A DNA stretch of 64,000 bases from Candidatus Latescibacterota bacterium (GTDB lineage: Bacteria > Latescibacterota > MWCZ01), in the NCBI GenBank assembly GCA_022706085.1, contig JAKJDF010000004.1, positions 371,083 through 435,082 of the forward strand. Direction: 5' to 3'. Below the pieces are notes generated by a model. It saw nothing but the letters and a program-made list of their open reading frames with translations, searched no databases and was not told the origin of the DNA. This document shows positions 49,994 through 58,374 of this stretch, one piece after another. Numbering within the stretch: position 1 is the stretch's first letter; each line of letters starts with the position of its first letter. The position numbers and the translations under genes were made by a program.

Positions 49994-51505
49994 TCAGGGT
50001 GTTTCGGCATCCCTGGTGTCCGCAGGGCGCAACGTAGGGAACGCGATGACGTCGCGGATTGACGCTTGATCGGTGAGCACCATGACCATTCGGTCCATGC
50101 CTATACCCAACCCCCCGGTCGGAGGCATGCCGATCTCCATGGCGCGGAGGAAATCCTCGTCGACAGGGGGTACCTCGCCGTCCACTTCACGGTGCGCCGC
50201 CTGTGCCTCGAGCAACTGCCGTTGACGAACAGGGTCGTTCATCTCGGAATACGCGTTCCCGATTTCGTAACCCAGTATGTACGGCTCAAATCGTTCAATG
50301 AACCCGGGCCTCGTCCGGGAGGCCTTGCACAACGGCGAAGTTTCCTCCGGATGGTTTGTCACAAATACTGGGCCAGTGAGTTCTTTTTCCACTCGGTACT
50401 CGAACAGGTCAGCGATCAGCATACCCCGCGAAAGAACGGGCGGCGCATCCGGGTCGTGAACTCGGACCATGCCGAGCAGTTCCTCATCCGAAAGGTTTTC
50501 CACTGAAATGCCGGCGTGTTTCTCGATGGCCTCGACCATCTCGATCCTCTCCCACGGAGGTTCGAGATTGATCTCGCGTCCCTGGACGGAGATCGTCGCC
50601 GTTCCGTTCACCTTGAGGCACGATTCCACGTACATGGCTTCCGTCAGAGCCATCATGTCGTTAAAATCCGCATATGCCTGGTACGCCTCAAGCATGGTGA
50701 ACTCAGGGTTGTGCGTGCGGTCGATTCCCTCGTTGCGGAAGTTCTTCGATAAGTCGTACACGCGCTCCAAGCCGCCCACGACCAATCGCTTAAGGTAGAG
50801 TTCAGGGCTGATTTTCAGATAAAGGTCTATGTCCAGAGCGTTGTGATGCGTTTTGAACGGGCGTGCGTTCGCCCCGCCGTACACGCGTTGGAGCGCAGGG
50901 GTTTCCACCTCGACAAAACCACGATCCTCGAGAACGCGCCTTACGGTTTGAAAAATCTGCGACCTTTTGCGGAAGACCTCGCGCACTTCGGGGTTGATGA
51001 TCAGGTCTATGGAGCGATGACGATAGCGAAGTTCAACGTTCGAACGAATGTCATCATACACGCGCCGCTCGCCCTCAACCATTTGTTCTTTCACCACAGG
51101 AAGCGGACGGATGCTTTTGCAGAGAACAACGAATTCGGCTACCTGGACGGTGGTTTCGCCCGTATGGGTAACAAAAACCGGCCCTTTCACTCCGATGATG
51201 TCACCAATGTCCAACAGATTCCAGATCGCGTACGGGGTTTCGCCAACGGCATCCTTGCGCACGTAGATCTGGATCCTTCCCTCGGCATCCTGAATATGCG
51301 CGAACGCCGTTTTTCCCTTTCCCCGAATGGACATCAGTCGTCCTGCGATTGATACCGATTGTTCGGCAAACCGTTCGGGATCAGCGGCAATTTCCTTTGT
51401 GTTGTGGACGGGATCGAACCGGTAGGGGTACGGATCCACCCCCAACGCGCGGATCGCCTCGATCTTCGCTTTGCGCTGCTCGATCAACAACTGCTCGTAT
51501 TCCAC
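49994..51505 (-). CDS. lysS: Lysyl-tRNA synthetase, class II
   Basis: A 503-residue enzyme. GTG 51505 has GGGGAGG five bases upstream and gives the family's normal length; an ATG at 51538 is the alternative. An OB-fold anticodon domain (IRGKGKTAFAHIQDAEGRIQ) precedes the class II catalytic core: motif 1 RYRHRSIDLIINPEVR, motif 2 FRNEGIDRTHNPEFTMLEAY, and motif 3 GIGMDRMVMVLTD. It charges tRNA-Lys and makes Ap4A. It is the first gene of the operon that runs through peptidase, lol, mcs and clpC genes. Confidence 0.97.
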   Translation of the reverse strand: MEYEQLLIEQRKAKIEAIRALGVDPYPYRFDPVHNTKEIAADPERFAEQSVSIAGRLMSIRGKGKTAFAHIQDAEGRIQIYVRKDAVGETPYAIWNLLDIGDIIGVKGPVFVTHTGETTVQVAEFVVLCKSIRPLPVVKEQMVEGERRVYDDIRSNVELRYRHRSIDLIINPEVREVFRKRSQIFQTVRRVLEDRGFVEVETPALQRVYGGANARPFKTHHNALDIDLYLKISPELYLKRLVVGGLERVYDLSKNFRNEGIDRTHNPEFTMLEAYQAYADFNDMMALTEAMYVESCLKVNGTATISVQGREINLEPPWERIEMVEAIEKHAGISVENLSDEELLGMVRVHDPDAPPVLSRGMLIADLFEYRVEKELTGPVFVTNHPEETSPLCKASRTRPGFIERFEPYILGYEIGNAYSEMNDPVRQRQLLEAQAAHREVDGEVPPVDEDFLRAMEIGMPPTGGLGIGMDRMVMVLTDQASIRDVIAFPTLRPADTRDAETP

Positions 51506-51989
51506 GGAATCCTCCCCGGAATCCCAGACAGGAGTCATGGCCTGCAACGTGAAACATTGATACCCATGAACACTCGGGAGGGCTACACAAAATGTACCGC
51601 CGAGGGCCGGAATACGCCAACTACACGTGGAATCAGGTCCGGTTGCCGACAGCAGTCGTCTTTGTGCTCAGAGGACGCAACCGGCGAACGGCGGCCATCG
51701 CCGCGAAGCCGACCGCCTGGGAAAGGACATCGCAGACCACGAACTCCCGATCTCAGAAGACTTCGACCGGGCGTCCGTCCTCGTCTGCGCCGTTGCTGAC
51801 CAGGGGACCCCCACTTTCAACGCAGGCAGAGACGTCGTGGAACGCGGGCGAGAGATATCTTCAGAAAAGCAACGGCGATTCCTGGTGACAGGCCCTCTTC
51901 TTCCCTACAACCGCGGGAAATTGGTACACGGGGATACGCGGAACATGCTGCGTCATCGTCAGAGCGGTCACCCGCAGACGTCAACGCCC
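51506..51989. other. Gap with a possible small or broken gene
   Basis: About 480 bases between lysS and nagB. GGGAGG (51576-51581) precedes an ATG at 51592 that opens a 98-residue plus-strand frame (MYRRGPEYANYTWNQVRLPT at its start). After about 40 residues that frame turns into S/T/R-rich text. A neighbouring frame from about 51700 reads in a more protein-like way (KDIADHELPISEDFDRASVL). A frameshifted remnant is possible; nothing recognisable in either. No RNA gene was found. Confidence 0.3.
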
Positions 51990-52787
51990 TCACGAACGAG
52001 TGTCAAGTTTTCCTCCGAATTCACTCGAAACCCGCTCTACATGTTCGTAGTATGCCCTGCGCTTCAGGCAACTGGCCGCTTCGTCATCCGCGATGACGAT
52101 CGCATGAGGATGGAACTGCAATGCGCTCGCGGTAACCTGCGAGGTTACCGGACCTTCCACTGCTTCCGCGAGTATTCTGGCCTTGCCTTTCCCGGTTGCA
52201 AGGAGCAGGCAAGCGGCGGATTCGAGTATCGTGCCGACACCCATCGTAACGGCGAATTTCGGCACCTCTTCTCCTTCGCGGAAAAAGCGGGCGTTGTCGC
52301 GAATAGTCTCCGGGGCGAGCGTCTTCGGCCGTGTGCGAGAGGCGAGGCTCGATCCCGGTTCGTTGAAGGCGATGTGACCATCACTTCCAATGCCCAGTAT
52401 TTGCAGATCAATGCCGCCAGATTCCCTTATTTTCCGCTCGTAATCCTCGCAGAATTTCGCCACGTCGTTCGCGGTTCCGGAGGGTATGTTGATGTTTTCG
52501 CCGCGCACATTTATGTGGTCGAACAGGTTTTCATGCATGAAACGGTGGTAACTCTGAGGATGGTCCGGTGCAAGCCCGCAATACTCGTCGAGATTGAACG
52601 TCGTAACACCAGAAAAATCGAGACCTTCTTCTTTGTACCGTCGGATGAGTTCCCGGTAGAGACCCAGAGGAGTCGAGCCTGTCGCAAACCCAAGGACAGC
52701 TTTGGGTTTGCGACGCACCAGCGCCTCAACGAAATCGGCCGCACGGCGCGAAACGCCGGCGTAGTCCCTTTCTATGATGATTCGCAC
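51990..52787 (-). CDS. nagB: Glucosamine-6-phosphate deaminase
   Basis: A 265-residue enzyme converting glucosamine-6-phosphate to fructose-6-phosphate and ammonia. GTG 52787 follows AAGG. Marks: VLGFATGSTPLGLYREL (phosphate loop), TTFNLDEYCGLAPDHPQSYH (catalytic Asp and His region), GIGSDGHIAFNEPGSSL, and the late IADDEAAS-type lysine/arginine region. It degrades amino sugars such as chitin or peptidoglycan fragments. nagA is not adjacent. It is the last of a minus-strand pair with the cNMP-binding protein gene (58 bases apart). Confidence 0.95.
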   Translation of the reverse strand: MRIIIERDYAGVSRRAADFVEALVRRKPKAVLGFATGSTPLGLYRELIRRYKEEGLDFSGVTTFNLDEYCGLAPDHPQSYHRFMHENLFDHINVRGENINIPSGTANDVAKFCEDYERKIRESGGIDLQILGIGSDGHIAFNEPGSSLASRTRPKTLAPETIRDNARFFREGEEVPKFAVTMGVGTILESAACLLLATGKGKARILAEAVEGPVTSQVTASALQFHPHAIVIADDEAASCLKRRAYYEHVERVSSEFGGKLDTRS

Positions 52788-52844
52788 GCACCAACCTTCT
52801 TTTCTCGGAAAGCACGCGGCTTCCGCCGCTGTCTGATGCTTGCC

Positions 52845-54281
52845 CTATTCAATTTGACCGGATTTGAGCATTTCGGAAAGCACCGCGTAGATCGCGTATT
52901 CCGACCGCGGCAGATTCTCTGTCAATTCCGTCACCGACGCGCCTCTGCGGAGCATGTTCCAGATTCCGTTCGCCAAGGTCCGGTTGTCGTCATCGGTCCA
53001 TTCCAGCGCGTCAACTTTCGGTTTGAAGACTTTTCCAGGGTCAGGAATCTGTTCCTTGAGGAGCTTGAGCTCATCCGAAAGCCGCGCCGCTTCAAACAAC
53101 AGGGACATGCCTGGCACCGAGACTTCGGCTCGCTGGTCGAATCCTTCCGGAAATTTGCCTTCTTTGAAGGAGAAGCTCCCTTTTTTGTTCTCCGTCTGGA
53201 AAAGCTGATAGAAGGCTTCTTCGCCAAGAAGCTGGCGCCAGCGGGCATAACGCATGGTCCCCGCCTCGAAATAGAGGTCGGCGACAGGCTCCTGCTGCTC
53301 GTCGGTAACCGTAAGGACGCCTGTCCTCTCGTCGGAGGACAACAGCGTCTGGATGATGGTCGCGAGATCGAAATATTCCAGCGATCCCTGAAGTTCGCGG
53401 TGATGGGTTTGAATGCGCTCCTTCTTGATTGACGTCTTAAGCCGGCGCGCAAACACCGTCGCGAGGCGGAGAGCAAGCTCCGGCAGCGCCTTGAAAAGCT
53501 TCATGAATACGTCATGCGGAATCATCAAGACTTCCGCGCCTTGTGGCACCCGCGCGATTGAGCTGCGGGAATCCCCGGAAATGAGAATGGACATTTCCCC
53601 GATGGAATCACCAGCAGTCAGATACGCGACGACATTGAGTTTGTCCGGGTCGTCGGTCGGGCGACAGATTTCGACAATTCCTGATTTGATGATATAAACC
53701 TGGGATACCGGATCCCCGATCACGAAAATCATCTTGCCCGGTTCATACTTCTCCAGCGTTCCGTTTGCACGAATAACTTTCAGCGTCTCGTCCGAAAGAG
53801 CACCAAAAACCTCTGATTCCTTCATGAACGCGATATCTTTGTCATCGAACGAACCGACCTGAAGGTCGGCCCACCGTTCCTGATCGCTCAACTCGGGAAT
53901 CTGTTTCATCTCGGCTTCGGAGACGCGCCGCGCCTGTTCAGTGATCAACCTGACCAAGAGCTCGTTCGTCTGGTTCTGCTTCTCCAGGACGGCGGTAATA
54001 TCCGCAGCGGGGGCTTGCCCCGCAGCCGATCCCACAGGCATGGATTTTTCTGCGATCTTCTCGAGTGCGGCAACGACTCCAGAAACGTCCGCGGCTTCCG
54101 GATGCGCCGCACCCCCGGGCAAAGAGGTTTGCGCCGACGCCGCGAGTTTGGCCATGACGGTAAGCAGTTTCACGAGGTGTTCATCACGCCTCGATGTGGA
54201 GTCCAAAAACTCCTCCAACGCCTGAACGAGGCGCGAACCGATCACTCCGGCGGCAACTTCGGCACTCGGTTTTTCGTTCAT
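52845..54281 (-). CDS. Cyclic-nucleotide-binding protein with PATAN/DUF4388 domain
   Basis: A 478-residue protein; ATG 54281 follows GGGGAGG. The N-terminal 130 residues are helical with a Pro/Ala-rich linker. A cNMP-binding domain spans about 158-280 (FGALSDETLKVIR, LTAGDSIGEMSIL as the phosphate-binding cassette with a Ser/Arg pair after it). A DUF4388/PATAN domain spans about 296-395 (LQGSLEYFDLATIIQTLL, GVLTVTD, ADLYFEAGTMRYARW). PATAN domains occur in signalling proteins of myxobacteria-like and FCB species. No HTH is present, so it is a sensor or adaptor rather than a CRP-type regulator. Confidence 0.85.
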   Translation of the reverse strand: MNEKPSAEVAAGVIGSRLVQALEEFLDSTSRRDEHLVKLLTVMAKLAASAQTSLPGGAAHPEAADVSGVVAALEKIAEKSMPVGSAAGQAPAADITAVLEKQNQTNELLVRLITEQARRVSEAEMKQIPELSDQERWADLQVGSFDDKDIAFMKESEVFGALSDETLKVIRANGTLEKYEPGKMIFVIGDPVSQVYIIKSGIVEICRPTDDPDKLNVVAYLTAGDSIGEMSILISGDSRSSIARVPQGAEVLMIPHDVFMKLFKALPELALRLATVFARRLKTSIKKERIQTHHRELQGSLEYFDLATIIQTLLSSDERTGVLTVTDEQQEPVADLYFEAGTMRYARWRQLLGEEAFYQLFQTENKKGSFSFKEGKFPEGFDQRAEVSVPGMSLLFEAARLSDELKLLKEQIPDPGKVFKPKVDALEWTDDDNRTLANGIWNMLRRGASVTELTENLPRSEYAIYAVLSEMLKSGQIE

Positions 54282-54399
54282 TGAGAACCTCCCCTGAGCC
54301 GTTGGCATCGTGCTCCGGCTGGCGCATCCGCACGCGAACCGCCCGGCACCAGCTGCGGACGGGTCACTGACGTGGCTTTATATATTGCCTAATGTACGC

Positions 54400-54411
54400 A
54401 AATCGCGATTT
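54400..54411. repeat. 12-bp palindrome AAATCGCGATTT
   Basis: A perfect palindrome in the 255-base divergent gap between the cNMP-binding protein gene and the acyltransferase gene. Next to it is an A+T-rich TTATATATTG stretch (54378-54387). Position and symmetry fit an operator for a dimeric regulator; this is inference. Confidence 0.4.
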
Positions 54412-54536
54412 AGTGGCGAGTCAAGGAGGGGACTAAGTCACCACGGGGGGTTGCGCTTCGCTGACTCTGACTCGTTCCTGTAATTTCGCGGTGTAGCAAA
54501 CCCTCGCCCCGGATTAACTCACGCGGAGTTGACCCA

Positions 54537-55160
54537 ATGCCCGGTAATCCAACTGAAGCTGAGAACTCTCGCACTGCCGAGCTGAAAGCATTGCTGGTAG
54601 AAATTGCCCGCAATGATCCCGGATTTTTCCGGTCTCTTGCTGCGGATGTGTTCAAGATCCCGTTCGGGTACCGCTGGGAAGACCACCCTGGCGTTACTAT
54701 CGGGAAGGACGTACGAATTCATCCTGCCGCACGCATTGAACTGGGCAGCCGAAGCAGGCTCACGATAGGCGATGGAAGTTCCATTGGTCCCATGGCTGTT
54801 CTTCGGCCGAAGGATTTCCACATGGTTATCGGCCCGAACTGCTCGGTGAACGATTACACCATGCTGTACGATAACCTGGTTCTCGGGCGCGGCGTGCGTA
54901 TCGGCGCTCACTCACTCATAATCCCGGAAAACCACACATTCGCCACCCGCGCGAAGTACATCTACGAGCAACCCTGCGAGTTCAAAGGAGTGGTTTTTGA
55001 GGACGACGTCTGGGTGGGGTCGAATGTCGTGGTTCTGGACGGTGTGAGGGTCGGAAAAGGCGCGATTCTTGCCGCCGGTTGCGTGGTTACCAGGGACGTA
55101 CCACCCTACACGATTGTGGGCGGCGTGCCGGCGCGGGTAATCAAAGAGCGACCTGCGTAA
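54537..55160 (+). CDS. Hexapeptide-repeat (left-handed beta-helix) acyltransferase
   Basis: A 207-residue protein; GGAG lies eight bases before ATG 54537. After about 40 helical residues, hexapeptide [LIV]-G-x4 repeats form the beta-helix ([77 protein letters not shown]). The last part is the typical maltose/galactoside-O-acetyltransferase end VGGVPARVI. It transfers an acetyl group from acetyl-CoA to a sugar or serine-type acceptor; the acceptor is unknown. It converges on the URO-D gene at 55172. Confidence 0.9.
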   Translation: MPGNPTEAENSRTAELKALLVEIARNDPGFFRSLAADVFKIPFGYRWEDHPGVTIGKDVRIHPAARIELGSRSRLTIGDGSSIGPMAVLRPKDFHMVIGPNCSVNDYTMLYDNLVLGRGVRIGAHSLIIPENHTFATRAKYIYEQPCEFKGVVFEDDVWVGSNVVVLDGVRVGKGAILAAGCVVTRDVPPYTIVGGVPARVIKERPA

Positions 55161-55171
55161 TCGAAGCGTCA

Positions 55172-56230
55172 TCAATCCTCAAATACCCCGTAACGCCGGC
55201 AGATACGGTCGTAGGCACGGAAATGCTCCAGAGGGACCTCCGGGCTCACAGAATGAGTTCCGATGATCAGTCCACCGTCGCGCGCAAGCTCGATCAACTT
55301 CCGCGCTTCGTCCTCAATTCGATCCACCGGCCCGTTGATCAGGATATCGGTATTGCACATCCCCCCTGCCAGTATGAGCTTCGGATAGCGCTCTCGCAAC
55401 AGGAAAGGATCCACACGGGCGCGCCGTTCCAACGGGTGCAGGCCGCTGATACCCGCATCAACAAGCATGTCTACGAACGGGTTGATGTTTCCGTCTGAGT
55501 GAAAAAAAACGTACTTCGCACCAGCGGCTTTGTACCGTGAAATCATCTGGCTGTACACGGGGAGGAACACACGTTCAAATGAGGACGGACTGAAAAGGGG
55601 AGCATCGTTGAATGCCACGTCGTCATATATCCAGATTCCTGTGTTCGTCAAACCCCATCTGGTGATGCTTTCCACACCCACATCGCAGAGGTGCGCACCC
55701 ACTTTCTCCGCCAAGTTGCGGGCTAGAACCTCATCCTCTGCGATGTCCATCAGGAACTGCTTTTCCCCGCGCAGAAACGTTGTGCGCAGGAACGGGCCTC
55801 CTGTTTTGGCGAAAACGCAATATTCACGCCGCGCACTATCCAGGTCCCGCCGCAGGTCAGACCAGGTCCGATGGCCCATCAGATACCGTCGATCGCTCGC
55901 AGGATTTTCGAATGTTACGTGGTCGGGATCTACACCCTCCGGAATCGCGACTTCAAGGACCTCGTGGAAGTAGGTCCCCGGCCGTGTCCGGAACGTACTT
56001 CCCCATCCGTCGCGCTCGTACACCCACCCGTCCTGTTCCTTCAGGACCGTTTTTCGGGAAGGGAACGGCGTCTCGTCCGCAGCCCAGATTTGGATGTCCG
56101 TCAAGTCCTTCAGTTCGCCAATTTCCTGGCGCCACGCCTCCGGCAAGTCCCAGAACGAATCGAACCGCGGAACTCTGTCCGGACGATGAAACGCGCACGC
56201 GGTAAGCACACGTTCTTCCGAGGTCATCAT
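55172..56230 (-). CDS. Uroporphyrinogen-decarboxylase-like (URO-D superfamily) protein
   Basis: A 352-residue protein. The start MMTSEERVLTACAFHRPDRVPRF (ATG 56230, GGGGAAC upstream) is the family opening; longer readings to 56341 lack a ribosome site. Barrel segments are present: WIYDDVAFNDAPLFSP, YVFFHSDGNINPFVDMLVDAGISGLHPLE and LAGGMCNTDILINGP. His in FFHSDG and Cys in GGMCNTD are positioned like the methyltransferase HxCx(n)C zinc set, so methyl transfer to or from a corrinoid or thiol is conceivable. It is the third family member in the window and lies next to a TIM-barrel gene (56411), 180 bases away, divergent. Confidence 0.82.
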   Translation of the reverse strand: MMTSEERVLTACAFHRPDRVPRFDSFWDLPEAWRQEIGELKDLTDIQIWAADETPFPSRKTVLKEQDGWVYERDGWGSTFRTRPGTYFHEVLEVAIPEGVDPDHVTFENPASDRRYLMGHRTWSDLRRDLDSARREYCVFAKTGGPFLRTTFLRGEKQFLMDIAEDEVLARNLAEKVGAHLCDVGVESITRWGLTNTGIWIYDDVAFNDAPLFSPSSFERVFLPVYSQMISRYKAAGAKYVFFHSDGNINPFVDMLVDAGISGLHPLERRARVDPFLLRERYPKLILAGGMCNTDILINGPVDRIEDEARKLIELARDGGLIIGTHSVSPEVPLEHFRAYDRICRRYGVFED

Positions 56231-56410
56231 GCCAGTTCCCCATCGAAAAATCCAGTGCGCCCGGCGCACCATTTCGTTCCAGGACGCGTTCGTGCGGTCG
56301 AGCGCCGGCAAAGGTGCCGCCGGTACATCGGGAGCGTACATTCATTTACCACAGGCATCACCAGTGGCACAAGGCAAGAAGGCTTGGATTTCGAGAAGGA
56401 GGTTTGAGCA

Positions 56411-57241
56411 GTGCGTCTGCCAGAGATTGATTTCGGTCGGCACAGAATCTCCCGGCTTATCGTGGGCGGAAACCCTCTGCGCGGGAATTCTCATTTGACG
56501 CCCGAACGAAACGCCGAGATGCGCGATTATTATACGACCGAACGTGTTCTTGAGGCGTGGTTTGCCTCGGAAAAGGCCGGCGTCACGGCGATGCAATCCC
56601 GCGGCGACCAGATCGTAATGGACTGGGTAGACCGTTACCGGGAGCGTGGCGGCACGATGCACTGGATTGTGCAGACAGCCAGCGAGTGGAAAGGCGGTGA
56701 CGTGGCGGATAACATCCGAGCGGTTGCCGAGCATCATCCGATAGCAATTTACCACCATGGAACGCGGACGGATAACCTCTGGAAGCAAGGGCGCATCGAG
56801 GACGTCCACGATTGTTTGAAGCAGATTCACGACAAAGGGCTTTTGGCGGGGGTGGGATCACACATGCCGGAAGTCTGCGAATACATTGAGGAACACGACT
56901 GGGAAGTCGACTTCTACATGACATGCGCGTACAATCTCAGCCGGGAGGAACGGGAGAGCTTTCTCGTCAACGGCAGCACAGGTACGGAGGTGTACGACGA
57001 CGCGGACCGGGACCGGATGACGGATTTCGTGCTTTCCACGCCAAAGCAATGCATCCTGTTCAAAATCCTCGCCGCAAGCCGGAAATGCGCGACGCAGGAG
57101 AGTGTGAAAGAAGCGTTCGCGTACGCGTTCCGGCGGATCAAACCGTGTGACGCAGTGGACGTGGGGGTGTTTCAGCGGGACCGTGATGAGATAGGACTGG
57201 ATGCGGAGTACGTGCGCGAAGTGACCGGATTCGCGGCCTGA
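56411..57241 (+). CDS. TIM-barrel protein of unknown function (AKR-like)
   Basis: A 276-residue protein; GTG 56411 follows GAAGGAGG. It starts FGRHRISRLIVGGNPLRGNS, similar in plan to the AKR-like opening of 541-1467 (LVLGGHSFIGQLG). Further segments are YYTTERVLEAWFASEKAGVTAMQSRG, HHPIAIYHHGTRTDNLW, LLAGVGSHMPEVC and DFYMTCAYNLS, each ending a predicted barrel strand. The catalytic Tyr/Lys of true aldo/keto reductases is not evident; a His-His pair (IYHHGT) lies at the end of strand four. It probably works with the divergent URO-D gene, as AKR-like and URO-D genes also pair at the left edge of the window. Confidence 0.6.
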   Translation: MRLPEIDFGRHRISRLIVGGNPLRGNSHLTPERNAEMRDYYTTERVLEAWFASEKAGVTAMQSRGDQIVMDWVDRYRERGGTMHWIVQTASEWKGGDVADNIRAVAEHHPIAIYHHGTRTDNLWKQGRIEDVHDCLKQIHDKGLLAGVGSHMPEVCEYIEEHDWEVDFYMTCAYNLSREERESFLVNGSTGTEVYDDADRDRMTDFVLSTPKQCILFKILAASRKCATQESVKEAFAYAFRRIKPCDAVDVGVFQRDRDEIGLDAEYVREVTGFAA

Positions 57242-57266
57242 TGACGTCGGCACGAACGGAACGGTG

Positions 57267-58361
57267 ATGCGATCGAAGACTGATGCTTTCCCATGCCCCG
57301 TCTGCAGCGAGGTTCTCCGGGCGAAACTGGTGGAACGCGTCGACGCAGACTCGGATGGGGAGAGCCTTGCACTCCTCCTGGCGGGACGGTTGAACCGACT
57401 TTTGTGCCCCGTGTGCGGGCACACCGGCTTGGCACCGGAACCCGTGGTGGTTCAGTCAGACACCCGCAGGATATGTGCGGCATTCGTCCCCTTCTCGATC
57501 CCCGCCAACAGAAAAGCCCATGTCGCGAGCAAATTCAAAGCGCTTGCCCAGCGTGTTGCGGGGCAATATGGCCACCCACACGTCTGTTTCGGGGTCAAAC
57601 AACTCCAGGAAGTTCTGCCCTCGTTGCCGCTATTCCCGAACTCCACGCGGGTTTTCCAGCGTTTCGATGCACCGGGTTCCGCGTTCCACCAGGTTCACGC
57701 GCTCCGCCGTGCGCTCAAAAATCGGGCCGGTGACGTCCGCTTACTGGCTCGCCTGGGAACGGCGCTGTACGCGTCGGGGGATCTGAAAGAAGCGCGGAAA
57801 ACGGTGGAGGCGGTTGTCCGCGAGGAGCCGGACAACGGGGATGCATGGCGGTGTCTGGGGGCAATACTTCTGGATTCCGGACATGCGCAGCCGGCTGCGG
57901 AGGCGTTCGAACGCGCATACAGGCAACATCGTAATCCTGAATGCCTTTTCCTTGCCGGAGTGGCCGATTTCAGGGCTGGGGCACCACTGGCGGCATTGAC
58001 GCGATTTCAGAGGGTGATTCAGAAGAGGGCCGATTTCTTCAACGCGTACGTCTGGATCGCCGTAGTACACACCGCCGAAGGGAAATATGGACCGGCCATC
58101 GAAGCTCTTCACGCGGCCGTGATGAACGGGCTCAAAGACGCCGGGATGATCCGTTCACGCAAGGAATTGGCACCACTTTTCGGAGAGCGTCGATTCCAAT
58201 CTTTGATGAAACACCTTGAAAAACAGCGGGCGCGGGCACCGCATCCTCCGCCCGGCACGACCCGAGGAGCGGGCAGCCGCCCACCGAGCGCGAAACGTTC
58301 AGACCGAAGGACACCGACGACGCTCGCTCAGAAGCGCAGGCAAACGGCCAGGGGGAAGTGA
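57267..58361 (+). CDS. CpXC-domain protein with TPR repeats
   Basis: A 364-residue protein. The N-terminus carries two CPVC motifs (FPCPVCSEVL and LLCPVCGHTG), the zinc-binding CpXC domain, followed by an alpha/beta extension to about 130. TPR units span about 145-300 (ALKNRAGDVRLLARLGTALYASGDLKEARKTVEAVV, DAWRCLGAILLDSGHAQPAAEAFERAYRQH). The tail is Pro/Arg-rich. A GTG at 57264 directly precedes the ATG and cannot be ruled out. No role is known for CpXC-TPR proteins. It lies just ahead of a metal-uptake operon, with 13 bases between, and might be a metal-related regulator (inference). Confidence 0.7.
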   Translation: MRSKTDAFPCPVCSEVLRAKLVERVDADSDGESLALLLAGRLNRLLCPVCGHTGLAPEPVVVQSDTRRICAAFVPFSIPANRKAHVASKFKALAQRVAGQYGHPHVCFGVKQLQEVLPSLPLFPNSTRVFQRFDAPGSAFHQVHALRRALKNRAGDVRLLARLGTALYASGDLKEARKTVEAVVREEPDNGDAWRCLGAILLDSGHAQPAAEAFERAYRQHRNPECLFLAGVADFRAGAPLAALTRFQRVIQKRADFFNAYVWIAVVHTAEGKYGPAIEALHAAVMNGLKDAGMIRSRKELAPLFGERRFQSLMKHLEKQRARAPHPPPGTTRGAGSRPPSAKRSDRRTPTTLAQKRRQTARGK

Positions 58362-58374
58362 GGAAGACGAGGCT

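Noticed and set aside
51627..53432. A 601-residue plus-strand reading frame
   Set aside because: Most of it is antisense to nagB and the cNMP-binding gene; only its first part lies in the unexplained gap and is reported there.
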